Source: Pinus tabuliformis (taxonomy: Eukaryota > Streptophyta > Pinopsida > Pinales > Pinaceae). Taken from it: 64,000 bases of DNA. A program made the position numbers and the translations under genes. Below, piece by piece: positions 35,901 to 44,275 of the stretch (position 1 is its first letter; every line of letters begins with the position of its first letter). Under the pieces are notes generated by a model. The model did not search any database. It was not told the origin of the DNA and was given only the letters and a program-made list of their open reading frames with translations. The stretch covers positions 643,078,820-643,142,819 of the forward strand of contig CM062811.1 in the NCBI GenBank assembly GCA_031772625.1. Direction: 5' to 3'.

Positions 35901-38900
35901 AGGGAACAAGAATACAATCAAGATCAGTCAATCACCCAGATCATCCCTTGATTCTTATTAGTATGCACGAAACATCAATTGACAGCAGATGATTACAAAA
36001 TGGTTGATTTACCTGCCAATAGATGACTAACCTTGGCATCATGGCATGTAATGATCAATAGGTATGCTGGTTGGCTGGCTGTATAAGGACGAGAATTTTT
36101 TTTTTATTGGTCACCCACTTTTTGGCGGGTAACACTCATTCCTTCACACAGCTCATACCATAAGCAGTTGCTCAATAATAGACTGAAAATATTTTTGACA
36201 AACAGAAAACCTCTTTATTTCCCCTTATTTTCTAAATGCTTTTGTTAAACATAGAATATACATCCAATAGCCTGCCGAGACCATAGACAAATATCCTTAG
36301 TGGTCTCCAAAAAGGGCAGAAACTGTTGAGCTTCTGGTGTCCAAAATGCTTTCACAAGCTGGAAGCACATTCTTAACTGAATACACATGGTTTCCAGGCT
36401 TAAGATGGGGCCTATCTGAAACCACTGAGAAGTAGGGAAAACCAAAGCAAGGAAAATGCTTAAAACACCGAAGAATTACAAGTAAAACTGGAATCAAACA
36501 AAAGTTACAGACCTTTTTTTTCCCTTCAAAAGACAGGATGCCTTAAATTTCTCAAAACTATCATATGCAATCATAGTGTCTTCTCCAAGATGTGCCTTGC
36601 AATCACATGCCACTTACAACATAATCTGGAGACTACTGAATATTAGATGTATGGTAATTTCCAGATTTAGAAGCCTAACGGTGTCTTTTCTCTCTTGCAT
36701 TGCCTATTGCCAGGCTAATTTCTTTAATTGAACTCATATTAATCATATTTTGAATTGTACTCATATATATATATATATATGGTTGTGAATCCTTGCACCC
36801 AGTAACCCACTTCTAAGAGTAGTTGGAGATTGGATAATAAGTGGAGTTTTAGTCTGGAACCGTGTCCAGAGCTGAACAGTAACTGTCCATGATTGTGTGT
36901 TTCTACGAGTTATTACTATGCTGAGGAACAAACATTATCTAGTGAAATATTTTCCTTTCCAGAAGTCTTGCTAAATATTCTTCATGTCCTATTCTTCACA
37001 CTCACATATGAAATATAATGGTCATAGATGAGATCATGAATATGGAAAGATTCAAGGAAATAGAAAAAAATGCTAGTGTACATGGAATGCATTGGATAAT
37101 ATATACATTGAAGAAAAACTGTAGATGAAAATCTTATTCTAGCCTACTTTGTTGAAATCCCTAGTTTTTAGAGTTGCATTGAAATGGAAGTAAATGTGAA
37201 AAAAAAAAATGAGGCAATCTCTTCATTTTTTCAAGCCATTGCAAGACTTTCAGTGCCACTTGGCATTGCTGAAATTTCAATTTCTATATGAACAAATTTA
37301 TCATAAACTTCGATAATGGCAAAACCAATCACCACCCATAAAATTTCCGACACTTAGAAAAGAGTAATTAACTATGCTACAACAGAAACCTCCCATGGGA
37401 TCTTTTGCCTCTTAGTTCATTGATAACTAGAAAGTTGAAATAATGCCAGTTTAAGTACACTTGTATCCAAGCAACCATGCAAGTTACAGATCAATTTCCT
37501 CTATCCATTTCAAGAACATCCTTCCAACCACTGTTTGAAAAATTCCATTCTTAAGTGCATGAAGATCTTATCTTCTATGGGTTTGGGGGAAGGGAAGGGG
37601 AGGTGGGAAGCATTTTGCATCTATTAGATTTCATGAATTGTAACCACATAAAGCATATCACATGCCTTCATATTCTAAAGTACACGTATAAAATCAGTAG
37701 ACTTACCAGCAGTGTATTCAAAGTAAAAATAAGGAAGAATATTTCCAAGCAGATAAGTATGGTAGTTTTATCACATACCATGCTTGCTGATAGAAGTAGA
37801 TGCCTAGGTGAAATCTGCTCCATTTCTTTCCAAAGATTGTTGAGGTCTGTGTTTTCTTCTTTTAAAATTCTATCAAAATTCAATTCATCATCATTGATCC
37901 TTAAATCCGATATCATATCTTCATGGACCTCAATTTTCTTCTCTAATGTAGACCATCTAGCCAAGATAGGAATTGAGGGTTTAACATTTTCAGATTCTAT
38001 GCTTGCAGAGACCTGTTGAAATGTTTTTTTGATGTTATTGTCCATTAAGTTTTTCTTTGTGGACTCACTTTTAGCTGTAAAAATAGGCTTACAATCAGTA
38101 TTAGTCCTATCTGGACTAAGATTGAAATTACTTTCATCCCCATATGACATATTCTCCATTTCTTTCCAAAGACTCTCATAATCTGAATTTTCCTTTTTTA
38201 TTCACGGGAATTCAGGTCATCTGTATTGATCCTTAAATCAGATATCAGATTCTCACAGACCAAAATATGCTCACTATCAATATTAGTCCTCTCTGGACTA
38301 CGATTGAGTGTATTTTCATCCTCACATGACATTTGCTCCATTTCTTCCAAAAGATTCTTAGAATCTGAATTTTCCTCTTTTATAATGCCATGGAAATTCA
38401 GGCCATCTGCATTAATCCTTAAAACAGATATGAGATCTTCATGGACAGAAATAGGTTTATGAGCAATATTGATCCTTAAATCAGATATCGGACTCTCATG
38501 GACCAAAATAGGCTCACTATTAGTCCTCTCTGGACTACGATTGAGATCATTTTCATCCTCACATGACATCTGCTCCATTTCTTCCAAACAATTCTCAGAA
38601 TCTGAATTTTCCTCTTTTACAATGCCATGGAAATTCAGGCCATATGCATTAATCCTTAAATCAGATATGAGATTTTCATGGAGCGAATTAGGCTTGTGAG
38701 CATTATTGATCCTTAAATCAGATTTCAGATCCTCATGGACCAAAATAGGCTCACTATCAATATCAGTCCTCTCTGGACTACGATTGAGATTATTTTCATC
38801 CTCACATGACATCTGCTCCATTTCTTCCAAAAGATTCTCAGAATCTGAATTTTCCTCTTTTATAATGCCATGGAAATTCACGCCATCTGCATTAATCCTT

Positions 38901-41717
38901 AAATCAAATATGAGATCTTCATGGACTGAAATAGGCTTATGTGCAATTTTAGTCCTCTCTGAACTAAGATTGAGATTATTTTCATCCCCGTGTGAAATCT
39001 GCCACATTTCTTTTGAAAGAGCCTTAAAATCTGAGTTTTTCTCTTTCATAATGCCATGGGAATTCAGGCCATCTTCTTTGATCCTTAAATCAGATATCAG
39101 ATCTTCAAGGACCAGACAAGGCTTACAATTAATATCAGTATCCTCTGTACTAATATTGAGACTATTTTCATCCCCATGTGAAATCTGTTCCGTTTCTTTC
39201 GAGAGGCCCTTCAAATCTGAGTTTTCCTCTTTTATAATTGCATGGAAATTCAGGCTATCTTCATTGATCCTTAAATCAGATATCATATCTTCATGGACCT
39301 CCATTTTCTTCTCTACTATTGCACATCTACCCAAGATGGGAACCGAGGATTCATCAATTTCAACTATTGTGCTTGTAGACTCAGGTTGAAATCTGTCTAT
39401 TATGCTATTTTCCACTAAATCTTTCTTTGTGGAGTCCACTTTAGCTGTTAAAACAGGCCCACAGCAAATATTACTCCTCTCTGGACTAAGATCAGAATTA
39501 TTCTCATCCCCATCTGAAGTATGCTCCATTTGTTCCCAAAGATTCTTGAGGACTGAGTTTTCCTCTTCTAATATGCCAATAAAGTTCAGGCAATCCTCAT
39601 TGATCCTGAGATCAGATATCAAATCTCCATGGACTTGAGCTTTCCTCTCTATCGTTGGACATCTAGCCAAGATAGGAACTGAGGGTTTATCAATTTCATT
39701 TGCTATGTGTGCAAAAGGGCATTGAAGCCTTTCTTTAATGTTATTCTCTACTAAACCTATCTCTCTGTACTCCACATTATCTGTTAAAATAGGCTTGCAA
39801 TGAATACTAGTCTTCTCTGGGCTAAGACTGAGATTATTTCCATCTCTATAGAAAGCCTGATCCATTTCCATCCAGAAACTTTTAAGAACTGAGTTATCCT
39901 CTTCTATAGTGCCACTAAAATTCAAGCCATCGCCATTGATCCTCAAGTCAGATATCATATCATCATGGATCTCAACTTTCTTCTCTACCATTGAACAACT
40001 AGCCAGGAAAGGAGCCGATGGTTTATCAATTTCAATTTCTGTGCTTCCAGAGAAATGTTGAAACTTTTCTTTCACATTATCCTCCACTAAACCTTTCATT
40101 GCAGATTCCCCTTTACTTGTTAAAATAGACTCGAAATGAATATTACTCCTCCCTGGACTAAGATTGAGATTATTGTCATCTTTCCTTGAACATGGAAACA
40201 TTGCTGCATGTGGAATGTCCCCTCTATGCTTCACTCTGTCCTTCAGATATTTTGAAATTTCAATCTCACTGTTTGAGTTATCTGATTTTGTAGAAATCCC
40301 TGAGTTTGTATTGCTTATTATTCCTCCAGATTCATTCATATCGAACATCCCTGCAGTCACTTCCTGCGTCTCACTCATAGTATTGATTTCCTTAATATCT
40401 GTAGTATTAATCTCTTGACATGGTTTCTCACTATTCACATCAATCCCCTTACATTCTGTAGCATCAGACTCTTCCACCTTCTCTGTCAATAACTGTTTCC
40501 CCATGTTTTCCTTCTCTGTTTGCTCATTTCCTTCTACCTGAGTGGCAATATGGCTTTTATGTCCATTTTCAAATTGTTTGCCGTGTTCACATAAACACTT
40601 GGACTTCCTTGAGTCAAGTGTCTCAATGTGGGGATCTCTCAATCTCTTTGATGTGGATCTTCCCCGAACTACAATTTTTTGTTTCTGCTGAGCATATTCA
40701 ATTTCTTCGCCTTGTGCTAGTAAATGGCAGGACTCCCCAGAGGAAGCAATATCTTTGCGGTTCTTCCTTGAGGCATGTGATGGGCATTTGATTGTCAAAT
40801 CATCTTTACGCTGATGCTGCTTAAATTCTTTTGACTTTCCAGTAAACCCTTGATTTCTTCCATAATGTTTCTTTACTGGTTTGTTCTTTTGTACTTCAGA
40901 TACAAGATTCTTCTTTCTTTTAAGTCTTTCAGACCTCCTCAAGCAAATACTTCCACCTTGAAACTCTCTAGGTCTCTTTGACTTCCTAGAAAATTGCCCT
41001 GAAGCTCCATTCTCATCTGGTTGTAAACTTAACTGAGATGTATACAAATTATCTGCACAAAAGACAACATATCTTGAATGTTTATTGGATTGCATAGCTA
41101 TCATGCTTTCTTGTTCCTCAATCAGAATACAATTGCCATCTTCTTTCCTTTGAAATTTTCGACCAAACAAGTTATCATGGTCCTCCTGGTCACTGATGTA
41201 AAATGTATCATCCTCATGCATATAGCGATGAAGATCACTTTCCTTCAATAGTCTTAAATTGATTTCAGCAACAATTCCCTGTTTAAGAGATGATGAAATG
41301 AGTTTTGCAATCTGTGATTTTATAGATTCATTAATAAGTGCTGGCATACGTAGTGATGAAGAATCTCCACCCCAAAACTCTACTTTGTCAGTCAGATTGG
41401 GCTGCACATTCAACTGATATGGTGCTTGCAAAACACTAAGTTTCTCAATCCCAAGTTTTGTTTTCTTGCTTGCAACTAGTGGCCGGTGCTCAATATCAAG
41501 CACATCTTCTATACAAGCACGATAAAATTTCACATAAAACTTGCAAGCACAGGAAGGTTGATGGGGCTTCCTATCAATCGAGATGACTCTAGCATCATAC
41601 CATGCCTGCCAAAGAGGAGTCACATGAACATTATTTTGAGTATAAGATAGCAAATCATTAAGCAAGAAAGTGGAATCTGTTGCCAAATAATACTGCACTG
41701 CTATTTGTACCCCTTTT
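9990..41717 (-). CDS. CLSY: CLASSY 1/2-like SNF2-family gene (multi-exon, 5' exon missing, two lesions)
   Basis: Family knowledge: CLSY proteins are plant nuclear SNF2-type proteins that recruit RNA polymerase IV for siRNA production in RNA-directed DNA methylation. Three exons are supported on the minus strand: 41717-37779, 12308-12135 and 11984-9990. The introns are 25,470 nt (37778-12309) and 150 nt (12134-11985), both GT-AG and phase 0. The exon at 41717 opens after CTTGTCAG, two bases into a codon, so at least one upstream exon exists; I did not find it. Two lesions are seen: a 4-nt frameshift near 38200 and an in-frame TAG at 11867-11865. The intact 621-codon helicase ORF argues for recent or continuing constraint. 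It may be a young pseudogene, an assembly error, or a gene rescued by splicing. Confidence 0.85.
12135..12308 (-). CDS. CLSY: CLSY exon: CxxC zinc-binding segment
   Basis: This small exon of 174 nt (58 codons) is too short to show up as an ORF. After the acceptor ATTGGCATAG it reads [11 protein letters not shown], an acidic stretch, then [20 protein letters not shown] followed by [15 protein letters not shown], and ends at the donor TTT|GTAAGT. The Cys/His spacing (C..GHEF, then CQLC) matches the putative zinc-binding patch that precedes the helicase domain of CLSY proteins. Both boundaries are phase 0 and fit the flanking exons exactly. The assignment rests on this match and on position. Confidence 0.85.
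12309..12979. other. Start of the giant CLSY intron (3' side)
   Basis: AT-rich intronic sequence with no domain. An open frame at 12517-12287 (minus) overlaps the intron/exon border but has no family match. Confidence 0.6.
12980..14199 (+). repeat. Element B 5' LTR
   Basis: It is 1220 bp with TG...CA ends. It holds a TATA box at 13171, polyadenylation-like AATAAAATGG near 14074 and terminal TGTAAT/ATTACA inverted repeats. It pairs with 18860-20134. Confidence 0.92.
13171..13180 (+). promoter_or_regulatory. TATA box of element B 5' LTR
   Basis: TATAAATAGA lies at this position, and the 3' LTR has the same motif at 19100-19109. It would drive the genomic RNA of the element. Confidence 0.7.
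14201..14212 (+). other. Element B primer-binding site
   Basis: TGGTATCAGAGC begins one base after the LTR. It is the standard sequence complementary to the 3' end of initiator methionine tRNA, which primes reverse transcription. Confidence 0.9.
14354..15470 (+). pseudogene. Element B gag
   Basis: A 324-codon frame encodes the capsid-type domain: [51 protein letters not shown], and [20 protein letters not shown]. The frame stops at 15328. Continuing in an adjacent frame, a zinc knuckle [15 protein letters not shown] (C-X2-C-X7-H-X-C) is seen near 15415-15459. Gag packages the RNA in the cytoplasmic particle. The start at 14354 follows the leader by about 140 nt. Confidence 0.82.
15459..16032 (+). 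pseudogene. Element B protease
   Basis: The aspartic protease signature DSGATHNFI is encoded at about 15697-15722 and is followed at once by TGA. The remainder continues in another frame (15725-16032), with [20 protein letters not shown] and [12 protein letters not shown], the usual gypsy protease C-terminal half. The protease would cut the polyprotein. The break disables it. Confidence 0.75.
16042..16848 (+). pseudogene. Element B reverse transcriptase
   Basis: A 268-codon frame holds the RT palm: [36 protein letters not shown], and [20 protein letters not shown]. The active site, normally F-x-D-D, reads [10 protein letters not shown], so the second aspartate is Ala. This should abolish catalysis. 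The frame breaks at 16848 within the thumb. Confidence 0.85.
16849..17460 (+). pseudogene. Element B RT connection and RNase H
   Basis: Connection-domain remnants ([20 protein letters not shown] in broken frames) lead to the RNase H fold. TLECDASG carries an acidic catalytic residue, and 17197-17460 reads [20 protein letters not shown], ending [17 protein letters not shown]. At least one TAG interrupts it. Confidence 0.75.
17461..18545 (+). pseudogene. Element B integrase
   Basis: The zinc domain is clear ([20 protein letters not shown], then CEACQRNN). It is followed by the first catalytic Asp in [11 protein letters not shown] and a TAG at 17857-17859. After a break, 18060-18545 carries [20 protein letters not shown], where gypsy integrases have DGQTER around the catalytic Glu. 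Here the position reads TKR, so the Glu appears lost. Confidence 0.78.
18546..18859 (+). pseudogene. Element B chromodomain
   Basis: After a stop at 18543-18545 the tail continues as [19 protein letters not shown]-like sequence. The chromodomain follows in 18626-18859: [20 protein letters not shown]. Chromodomains at the integrase C-terminus mark chromoviruses and can bias insertion towards particular chromatin. The frame ends at the 3' LTR. Confidence 0.82.
18860..20134 (+). repeat. Element B 3' LTR
   Basis: It is 1275 bp and pairs with the 5' LTR. It has an extra segment of about 45-55 bp near 19024-19080 that the 5' copy lacks. TATA box at 19100. Confidence 0.92.
20135..21539. other. AT-rich CLSY intron sequence
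   Basis: The stretch 20150-20430 is very AT-rich with many TTAATTAA-like words. No coding domain or repeat boundary is recognised in the rest. Confidence 0.5.
21540..22411. repeat. Tandem direct duplication of about 390 bp
   Basis: Copy 1 (21540-21929) and copy 2 (21930-22411) both start AGTGATCAATTTTATAACTA and end near CAAGAGAAATTGATTT. Copy 2 carries an extra block of about 90 bp (21967-22058). The two are highly similar by eye, so the duplication is fairly recent. It lies just beyond a minus-strand RNase H remnant and may be part of the same dead LINE. Confidence 0.9.
22430..22830 (-). pseudogene. LINE-type RNase H (RVT_3-like) remnant 1
   Basis: Read on the minus strand: [27 protein letters not shown] then [26 protein letters not shown], and finally [18 protein letters not shown]. 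These are the successive blocks of plant RNase H domains at the end of LINE polyproteins, including the acidic GDS and the HVxRxxNxxAD block. Stops interrupt it. Confidence 0.7.
22831..23169. other. AT-rich spacer between the RNase H remnants
   Basis: No feature is recognised apart from a poly(A)-type run near 23108-23124. Confidence 0.4.
23170..23640 (-). pseudogene. LINE-type RNase H remnant 2
   Basis: A second, differently diverged RNase H remnant on the same strand. In shifting frames it reads [46 protein letters not shown], and [20 protein letters not shown]. The last block is the typical HIxRExNxxADxLSKEGL motif. It is not a duplicate of remnant 1, so a second element is involved. Confidence 0.6.
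23641..23924. other. Intron sequence before copia D
   Basis: No domain is recognised. The end near 23870-23924 may already be copia D integrase, but the frames are too broken to assign. Confidence 0.35.
23925..25498 (+). pseudogene. Ty1/copia element D, 5' part (integrase tail, RT)
   Basis: The copia order is seen on the plus strand. The integrase tail reads [22 protein letters not shown] begins in 24416-24724 ([50 protein letters not shown]) and continues in 24866-25498 ([33 protein letters not shown] with the YVDD active site, LRYTRGDD). Several stops occur. At 25499 the frame is cut by LTR element C; copia D resumes at 33081, so C inserted into the RNase H region. Confidence 0.88.
25499..26476 (+). 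repeat. Element C 5' LTR
   Basis: It is 978 bp, starts TGTAATGTTCCTTTTAGTGG and ends GAGACATCACA. It pairs with 30779-33080 and is also related to 34806-35495. Confidence 0.9.
26477..27784 (+). other. Element C leader region
   Basis: No domain is recognised. It includes a short (AT)n tract (about 26731-26750), a block at 27090-27151 that matches part of copia D RNase H (33358-33419), and a TATA-like GCATAAATAG at 27157. Confidence 0.5.
26478..26491 (+). other. Element C primer-binding site
   Basis: TGTTATCAGAGTTG begins one base after the LTR. It is a degenerate form of the TGGTATCAGAGC site used with initiator tRNA. Confidence 0.65.
27786..28442. mobile_element. MITE-like insertion
   Basis: About 650 bp are bounded by imperfect terminal inverted repeats: TGTCACACAGTTCGGG at the left, and the complement of the right end reads TGTCACAGGGTTCGCCG. 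Flanks repeat TAGGGGTAAG / TAGGGGGTAAG. GGTTCGAATT-type words recur near both ends, as in subterminal repeats of DNA transposons. No transposase is present. Confidence 0.6.
28461..29345 (+). pseudogene. PDS5-like (cohesin cofactor) segment inside element C
   Basis: PDS5 proteins are HEAT-repeat regulators of cohesin. The series here matches plant PDS5 N-terminal blocks in order: a [18 protein letters not shown] region, [14 protein letters not shown], then in the next frame [40 protein letters not shown] and [15 protein letters not shown], then DDLIHQML and [10 protein letters not shown], and finally [13 protein letters not shown] through [17 protein letters not shown]. Two or three frameshifts and one TGA are present. 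The segment seems intronless, as expected for capture of a spliced transcript. It runs directly into a gag knuckle. Confidence 0.7.
29346..30047 (+). pseudogene. Element C gag zinc knuckle and acidic region
   Basis: Directly after the PDS5-like segment the same frame encodes [20 protein letters not shown], a C-X2-C-X7-H-X-C knuckle with the same spacing as that of gypsy B. A stop at 29518-29520 and a frame change follow. The 29550-30047 frame is strongly acidic ([34 protein letters not shown]) with no known domain. It may be gag tail or linker. Confidence 0.65.
30057..30778 (+). pseudogene. Element C 3' internal region, unrecognised protein
   Basis: The 30057-30581 frame contains an imperfect internal repeat ([19 protein letters not shown] and [19 protein letters not shown]). 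No family is recognised. A purine-rich stretch (GGGGCGAGCGGATT) precedes the 3' LTR and is the likely polypurine tract. Confidence 0.45.
30779..33080 (+). repeat. Element C 3' LTR, split by a solo LTR
   Basis: The two halves (30779-31316 and 32644-33080) join to match the 5' LTR. A TATA box (TATAAAA) lies at 31284. The last bases expected from the 5' LTR (GACATCACA) are missing at the right end, where the sequence passes directly into the copia target GACATT. Confidence 0.88.
31317..32643 (-). mobile_element. Solo LTR inside element C 3' LTR
   Basis: A 1327-bp insert begins TGTAATATCCC and ends GGAATATTACA, flanked by a perfect 5-bp duplication GGACA (31312-31316 and 32644-32648). There is no internal region, so it is a solo LTR made by recombination. 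A TATA-like CTATAAAGGAG reads on the minus strand near 32343, which suggests that orientation. Confidence 0.85.
33081..33606 (+). pseudogene. Ty1/copia element D, 3' part (RNase H)
   Basis: After element C the copia frame resumes. GACATTAGAACGTCAGAC continues the [10 protein letters not shown] reading of the 5' part. RNase H blocks are [35 protein letters not shown], and [20 protein letters not shown] ending [18 protein letters not shown] before the stop near 33606. A tandem duplication at 33354-33411 disrupts the CDNQS...VFHDRSKH stretch. Confidence 0.85.
33607..34805 (+). other. Downstream region / possible 3' LTR of copia D
   Basis: No coding potential. A purine tract (AATTTGGTGGAGGGGC, about 33886-33901) could be the polypurine tract, and AATAATAATAAAACCC (about 34539) could be a polyadenylation region. 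Without the paired 5' LTR I cannot set the LTR limits. Confidence 0.35.
34806..35495 (+). repeat. Partial LTR of the element C family
   Basis: It matches element C LTR from about 230 bp into the LTR (TTATTATTG.GCC.CACTCAA; compare 25728) to near its end (CTGTTAAATTTATGAGAATT). Both ends are lost. It is more diverged from the two element C LTRs than they are from each other. Confidence 0.8.
35496..37778. other. CLSY intron, donor side
   Basis: Mostly unannotatable sequence next to the 5' splice site at 37778. It includes a short (AT)n tract at about 36764-36780 and a local repeat of CCCCAGT.GTGTCCTTCCTA (about 35780-35835). Two overlapping minus-strand open frames (36497-36245) have no recognisable domain. 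Confidence 0.45.
37779..40180 (-). repeat. CLSY: Coding tandem repeat array in CLSY
   Basis: About nine to ten units are present. Each carries a consensus like [30 protein letters not shown] and LLEEMEQMS. Long units are about 336 nt (starts near 40180, 39842, 39506, and a last one of about 358 nt from 38137). Short units are about 186 nt (39170, 38984) and lack a 50-codon middle segment. Compound units of about 240 nt begin near 38798 and 38555. Unit lengths are multiples of three except at the frameshift. The central short units are the most alike, so they are probably the newest. Confidence 0.9.
37779..41717 (-). CDS. CLSY: CLSY exon: N-terminal region with a tandem repeat array
   Basis: The first ~190 codons match the CLSY1/2 N-terminal domain: [20 protein letters not shown] and a [13 protein letters not shown] stretch. 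A basic segment follows ([11 protein letters not shown]), probably nuclear-localising, then a long charged linker. From about 40180 to the end the exon is a tandem array. Its last unit ends [19 protein letters not shown] at the donor ATG|GTATGT (37778), matching the LWREME motif that precedes the zinc patch in Arabidopsis CLSY1. A 4-nt deletion near 38200 shifts the frame and brings in TAA; the downstream frame then resumes correctly to the donor. The exon is 3939 nt, 4 nt short of a frame-consistent length. Confidence 0.85.
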
Positions 41718-42344
41718 CTGACAAGAACCAACATAATAAAATTTCAGGTAATTTTCTTGTTTGTCTTAGGAACTACATCATCATAATTTGCAAACTCAGA
41801 CATTAAATTTCAACTTTCTCAAGATTCCCAGTTTAATTTTTAGGCATGTTAAGATGTTCTCAATATCCATAATGTGTGAAGTGAGTTCTCAGAAGGAAAC
41901 AGTTTTAAATAATCTGATATTTAGAGTAACCAGCATAGATCCATCTGAAGCACGGATCTAACATGAGCCGAGAGGGATCAAATTTCATAATGTGCAAACT
42001 TATTTTAGAGTGCAAAAAACGTGTATTTTTTTATTGTTTAAATTGTATTTTTGAATACTATAGAGATTACATAATATGTGTATTGAGCCATTTTATCAAC
42101 GCACATTAAAATGTTTTTTTATTAATATATTTTAATTATATGTCAATATTAATTCATATTAAAATATTTTATTAATAACCCACATTGGATATTTTATTTT
42201 ATACAACATACAATATATAATGTTTAAACATTTTACTCACATATTTTTTGAAATTATATTAGGTCATATGGACAACTAATTAAAAATGCATAGCATAATT
42301 TTTTTTCTTTTTTATTATAGCCGACATTGCTGTTCTATATAGAG

Positions 42345-42535
42345 ATTTTTTTTAGGAGAGACACGTGACAACTCCAAGTTGAGGACGGACATACTTACAC
42401 ATCCCCTTCACACTGGGTTGTAGAATGAGCCTCTCGGCTCAAATATATTGTTGTATTAGTTAGAGCAAGCGACCTCATCATCCAACAAGCTGTTACGCTC
42501 AAATCAATTGGCTGACCATAGTAAGCACTCATCTT
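42345..42535 (-). mobile_element. Possible SINE-like piece
   Basis: On the minus strand GGTCAGCCAATTGATTTGAG resembles a pol III A box region. It is followed by a body with short inverted GAGCC motifs and an A-rich end (CTCCTAAAAAAAA). No convincing B box is visible. Confidence 0.3.
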
Positions 42536-42659
42536 AAATGCACCATTAAAACAAGATACACTTTGTTTCAAGATGATAGCAATTTGACTAAATTCTTAAA
42601 AAGGATTTCTAGTGAATGAGAGACACGGGGTCCATATGTTCCTAGCAGTTTGACCAAAA

Positions 42660-42870
42660 GTTTAAAAGGAGTTGGCCCATGGGAGTCTAGCAGCAAGCAG
42701 CAAGGTGATCAGGCCTGTATTAACACCGAGACCCAGTTTCAAAACTCCCCATGTAAGGATGAGGCCAGGTGCAAGTCCTGGGTGATTTTGATGCCACAGA
42801 TAAGTGGATAAGATGTATGTTTCTATAAGCACTATTAACTATTCCCCGAAAAAAATAAAAAATAAAGGGA
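42660..42870 (+). mobile_element. Possible SINE
   Basis: The segment has tRNA-like elements: GTTGGCCCATGGGAG as a weak A box and AGTTTCAAAACTCCCC as a B box. It is followed by a body and an A-rich tail (CGAAAAAAATAAAAAATAAA, ending near 42868). Confidence 0.4.
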
Positions 42871-44275
42871 ATCATAGTAAAACTGGGAGAGTAAATATCT
42901 ACCCCTTGGGGATTCTTTTGTAGGTGATTTCATATTTTAGTGTGCCATATTTTGAATAAGCCCAACTAGGGGAACTAAGGAAACAATATGTAGAAATCAT
43001 AAATTTTGCTGCACATCGTCTTCTTCCTTGCCCTTAGTTGCTATGTGATGCAACATCGTTTTAATTTATGGACATCCAACCCTCCATAGAAAGAACACAA
43101 TGCTGAGATCAAGTGCAACATCCTCATTGAATGTTGATTGTTGTTATAGCATGCGAAAGAGGGATATATTAAATGTGGATGAGGAGTTATCATAGTAGAA
43201 AAATTGCATTAAAAAAAAATTATAACCCTGATGGAAAAATAATCATATCATTATGTCACTAGTATCAGTATAACAACGGTAAAAAAATATTCATCACTAT
43301 AGATTGTCATATATGAAAGGTCGTGTCTTTTAGAAATGGGCTATTCAAGGAGGACACTTGTTTTTATTAAGGGCAGATTTATTCTTGATAGTCTTGTAAT
43401 TTCCTGAGAGGAGCATGAATGGGTGTGAAACTTTGGACAGAAGGCATTTTCCATGAAAACTGACTTCATATAGTATCACAAAATTGAATCGTACTTCACT
43501 CATAACATGTTGGACTGGTTGGGGTTGTTTCAGTTTATCCGTGGTCACTAGCATTCCTTTTCACTTGGGCATTGGCTAGAGATAGTGTGCATGTTGTGTT
43601 GTTGGAATATAATCACCAGCAGTGTTCTATTCAACAAGGTTCACTTTGCAGATTATGCGATAATAACCCTTGAATTGACTTAGCAATCTCTGGAGGTTAC
43701 TCTTTCACGATTGGACAATTTCTCAGAAGAAACTTGGGAAGTTGTTAGTGAGAAACTTATCAGTGGAAACTTATCAATCCTAGTGACATTAGTCAATACC
43801 TGAAAATCCCATTTGGTTTGCACTTGCAACTTTCTCTTGCTTATCAATGTCAGCGGGTTATGGTCAAATTTTAGATTGAACTCCAAGCTTGGATTCACCT
43901 TAATTTTCCTCTTGTAGGAAAGGTTATAATTATTGACCAGATTTTCACAGCTGGACACATCTACAAATTATCCTGAATGTTCCCTTCTCTGGAAACATAC
44001 AAATAATTGAAGCACATTCATAAAAGCTCTGTCCAGAGTAAGTAGAGATTAAAAAAGGTCTTTCTTTGGCAGTAGAGATGTATGCACATTACTAAGGAAT
44101 CAAGGGGGGCTGTGGCTTCTTGGCATAAGAGTGCAACTTAGTTCTTGCTGGTAAAAGGGTAGTGCATTGTGGAGGGAGTTACTCCTTGTCAAGTGTTAGT
44201 TCAACACACAAATCAACAAGCTCGTCATGCTTAGGGCATTAAAGATCATTTCCAGCTGTCTAACATGATTGGGAG

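Larger units (their letters stand above)
41718..44275. other. Upstream intron or flank of CLSY
   Basis: AT-rich sequence upstream of the acceptor at 41718. The missing first CLSY exon was looked for on the minus strand and not seen. It contains two SINE-like pieces; open frames at 43554-43345 and 43958-43680 (minus) have no recognised domain. Confidence 0.5.

Noticed and set aside
36245-36497. Two overlapping minus frames that might be an extra CLSY exon
   Set aside because: No known CLSY block belongs between the LWxEME exon and the zinc exon, whose phases already match.
38226-39638. Several plus-strand open frames with repeats such as LILKSDI and [11 protein letters not shown]
   Set aside because: They are the antisense reading of the CLSY tandem array; the minus frame is far longer and has CLSY homology at both ends.
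37779-40180. Regularly spaced repeats that could be mistaken for a CRISPR array
   Set aside because: The units are 186-336 nt, protein-coding, without short unique spacers, in a plant gene.
43680-43958. Possible missing first exon of CLSY in minus frames at 43.3-44.0 kb
   Set aside because: No resemblance to the expected N-terminal CLSY sequence and no matching donor phase.
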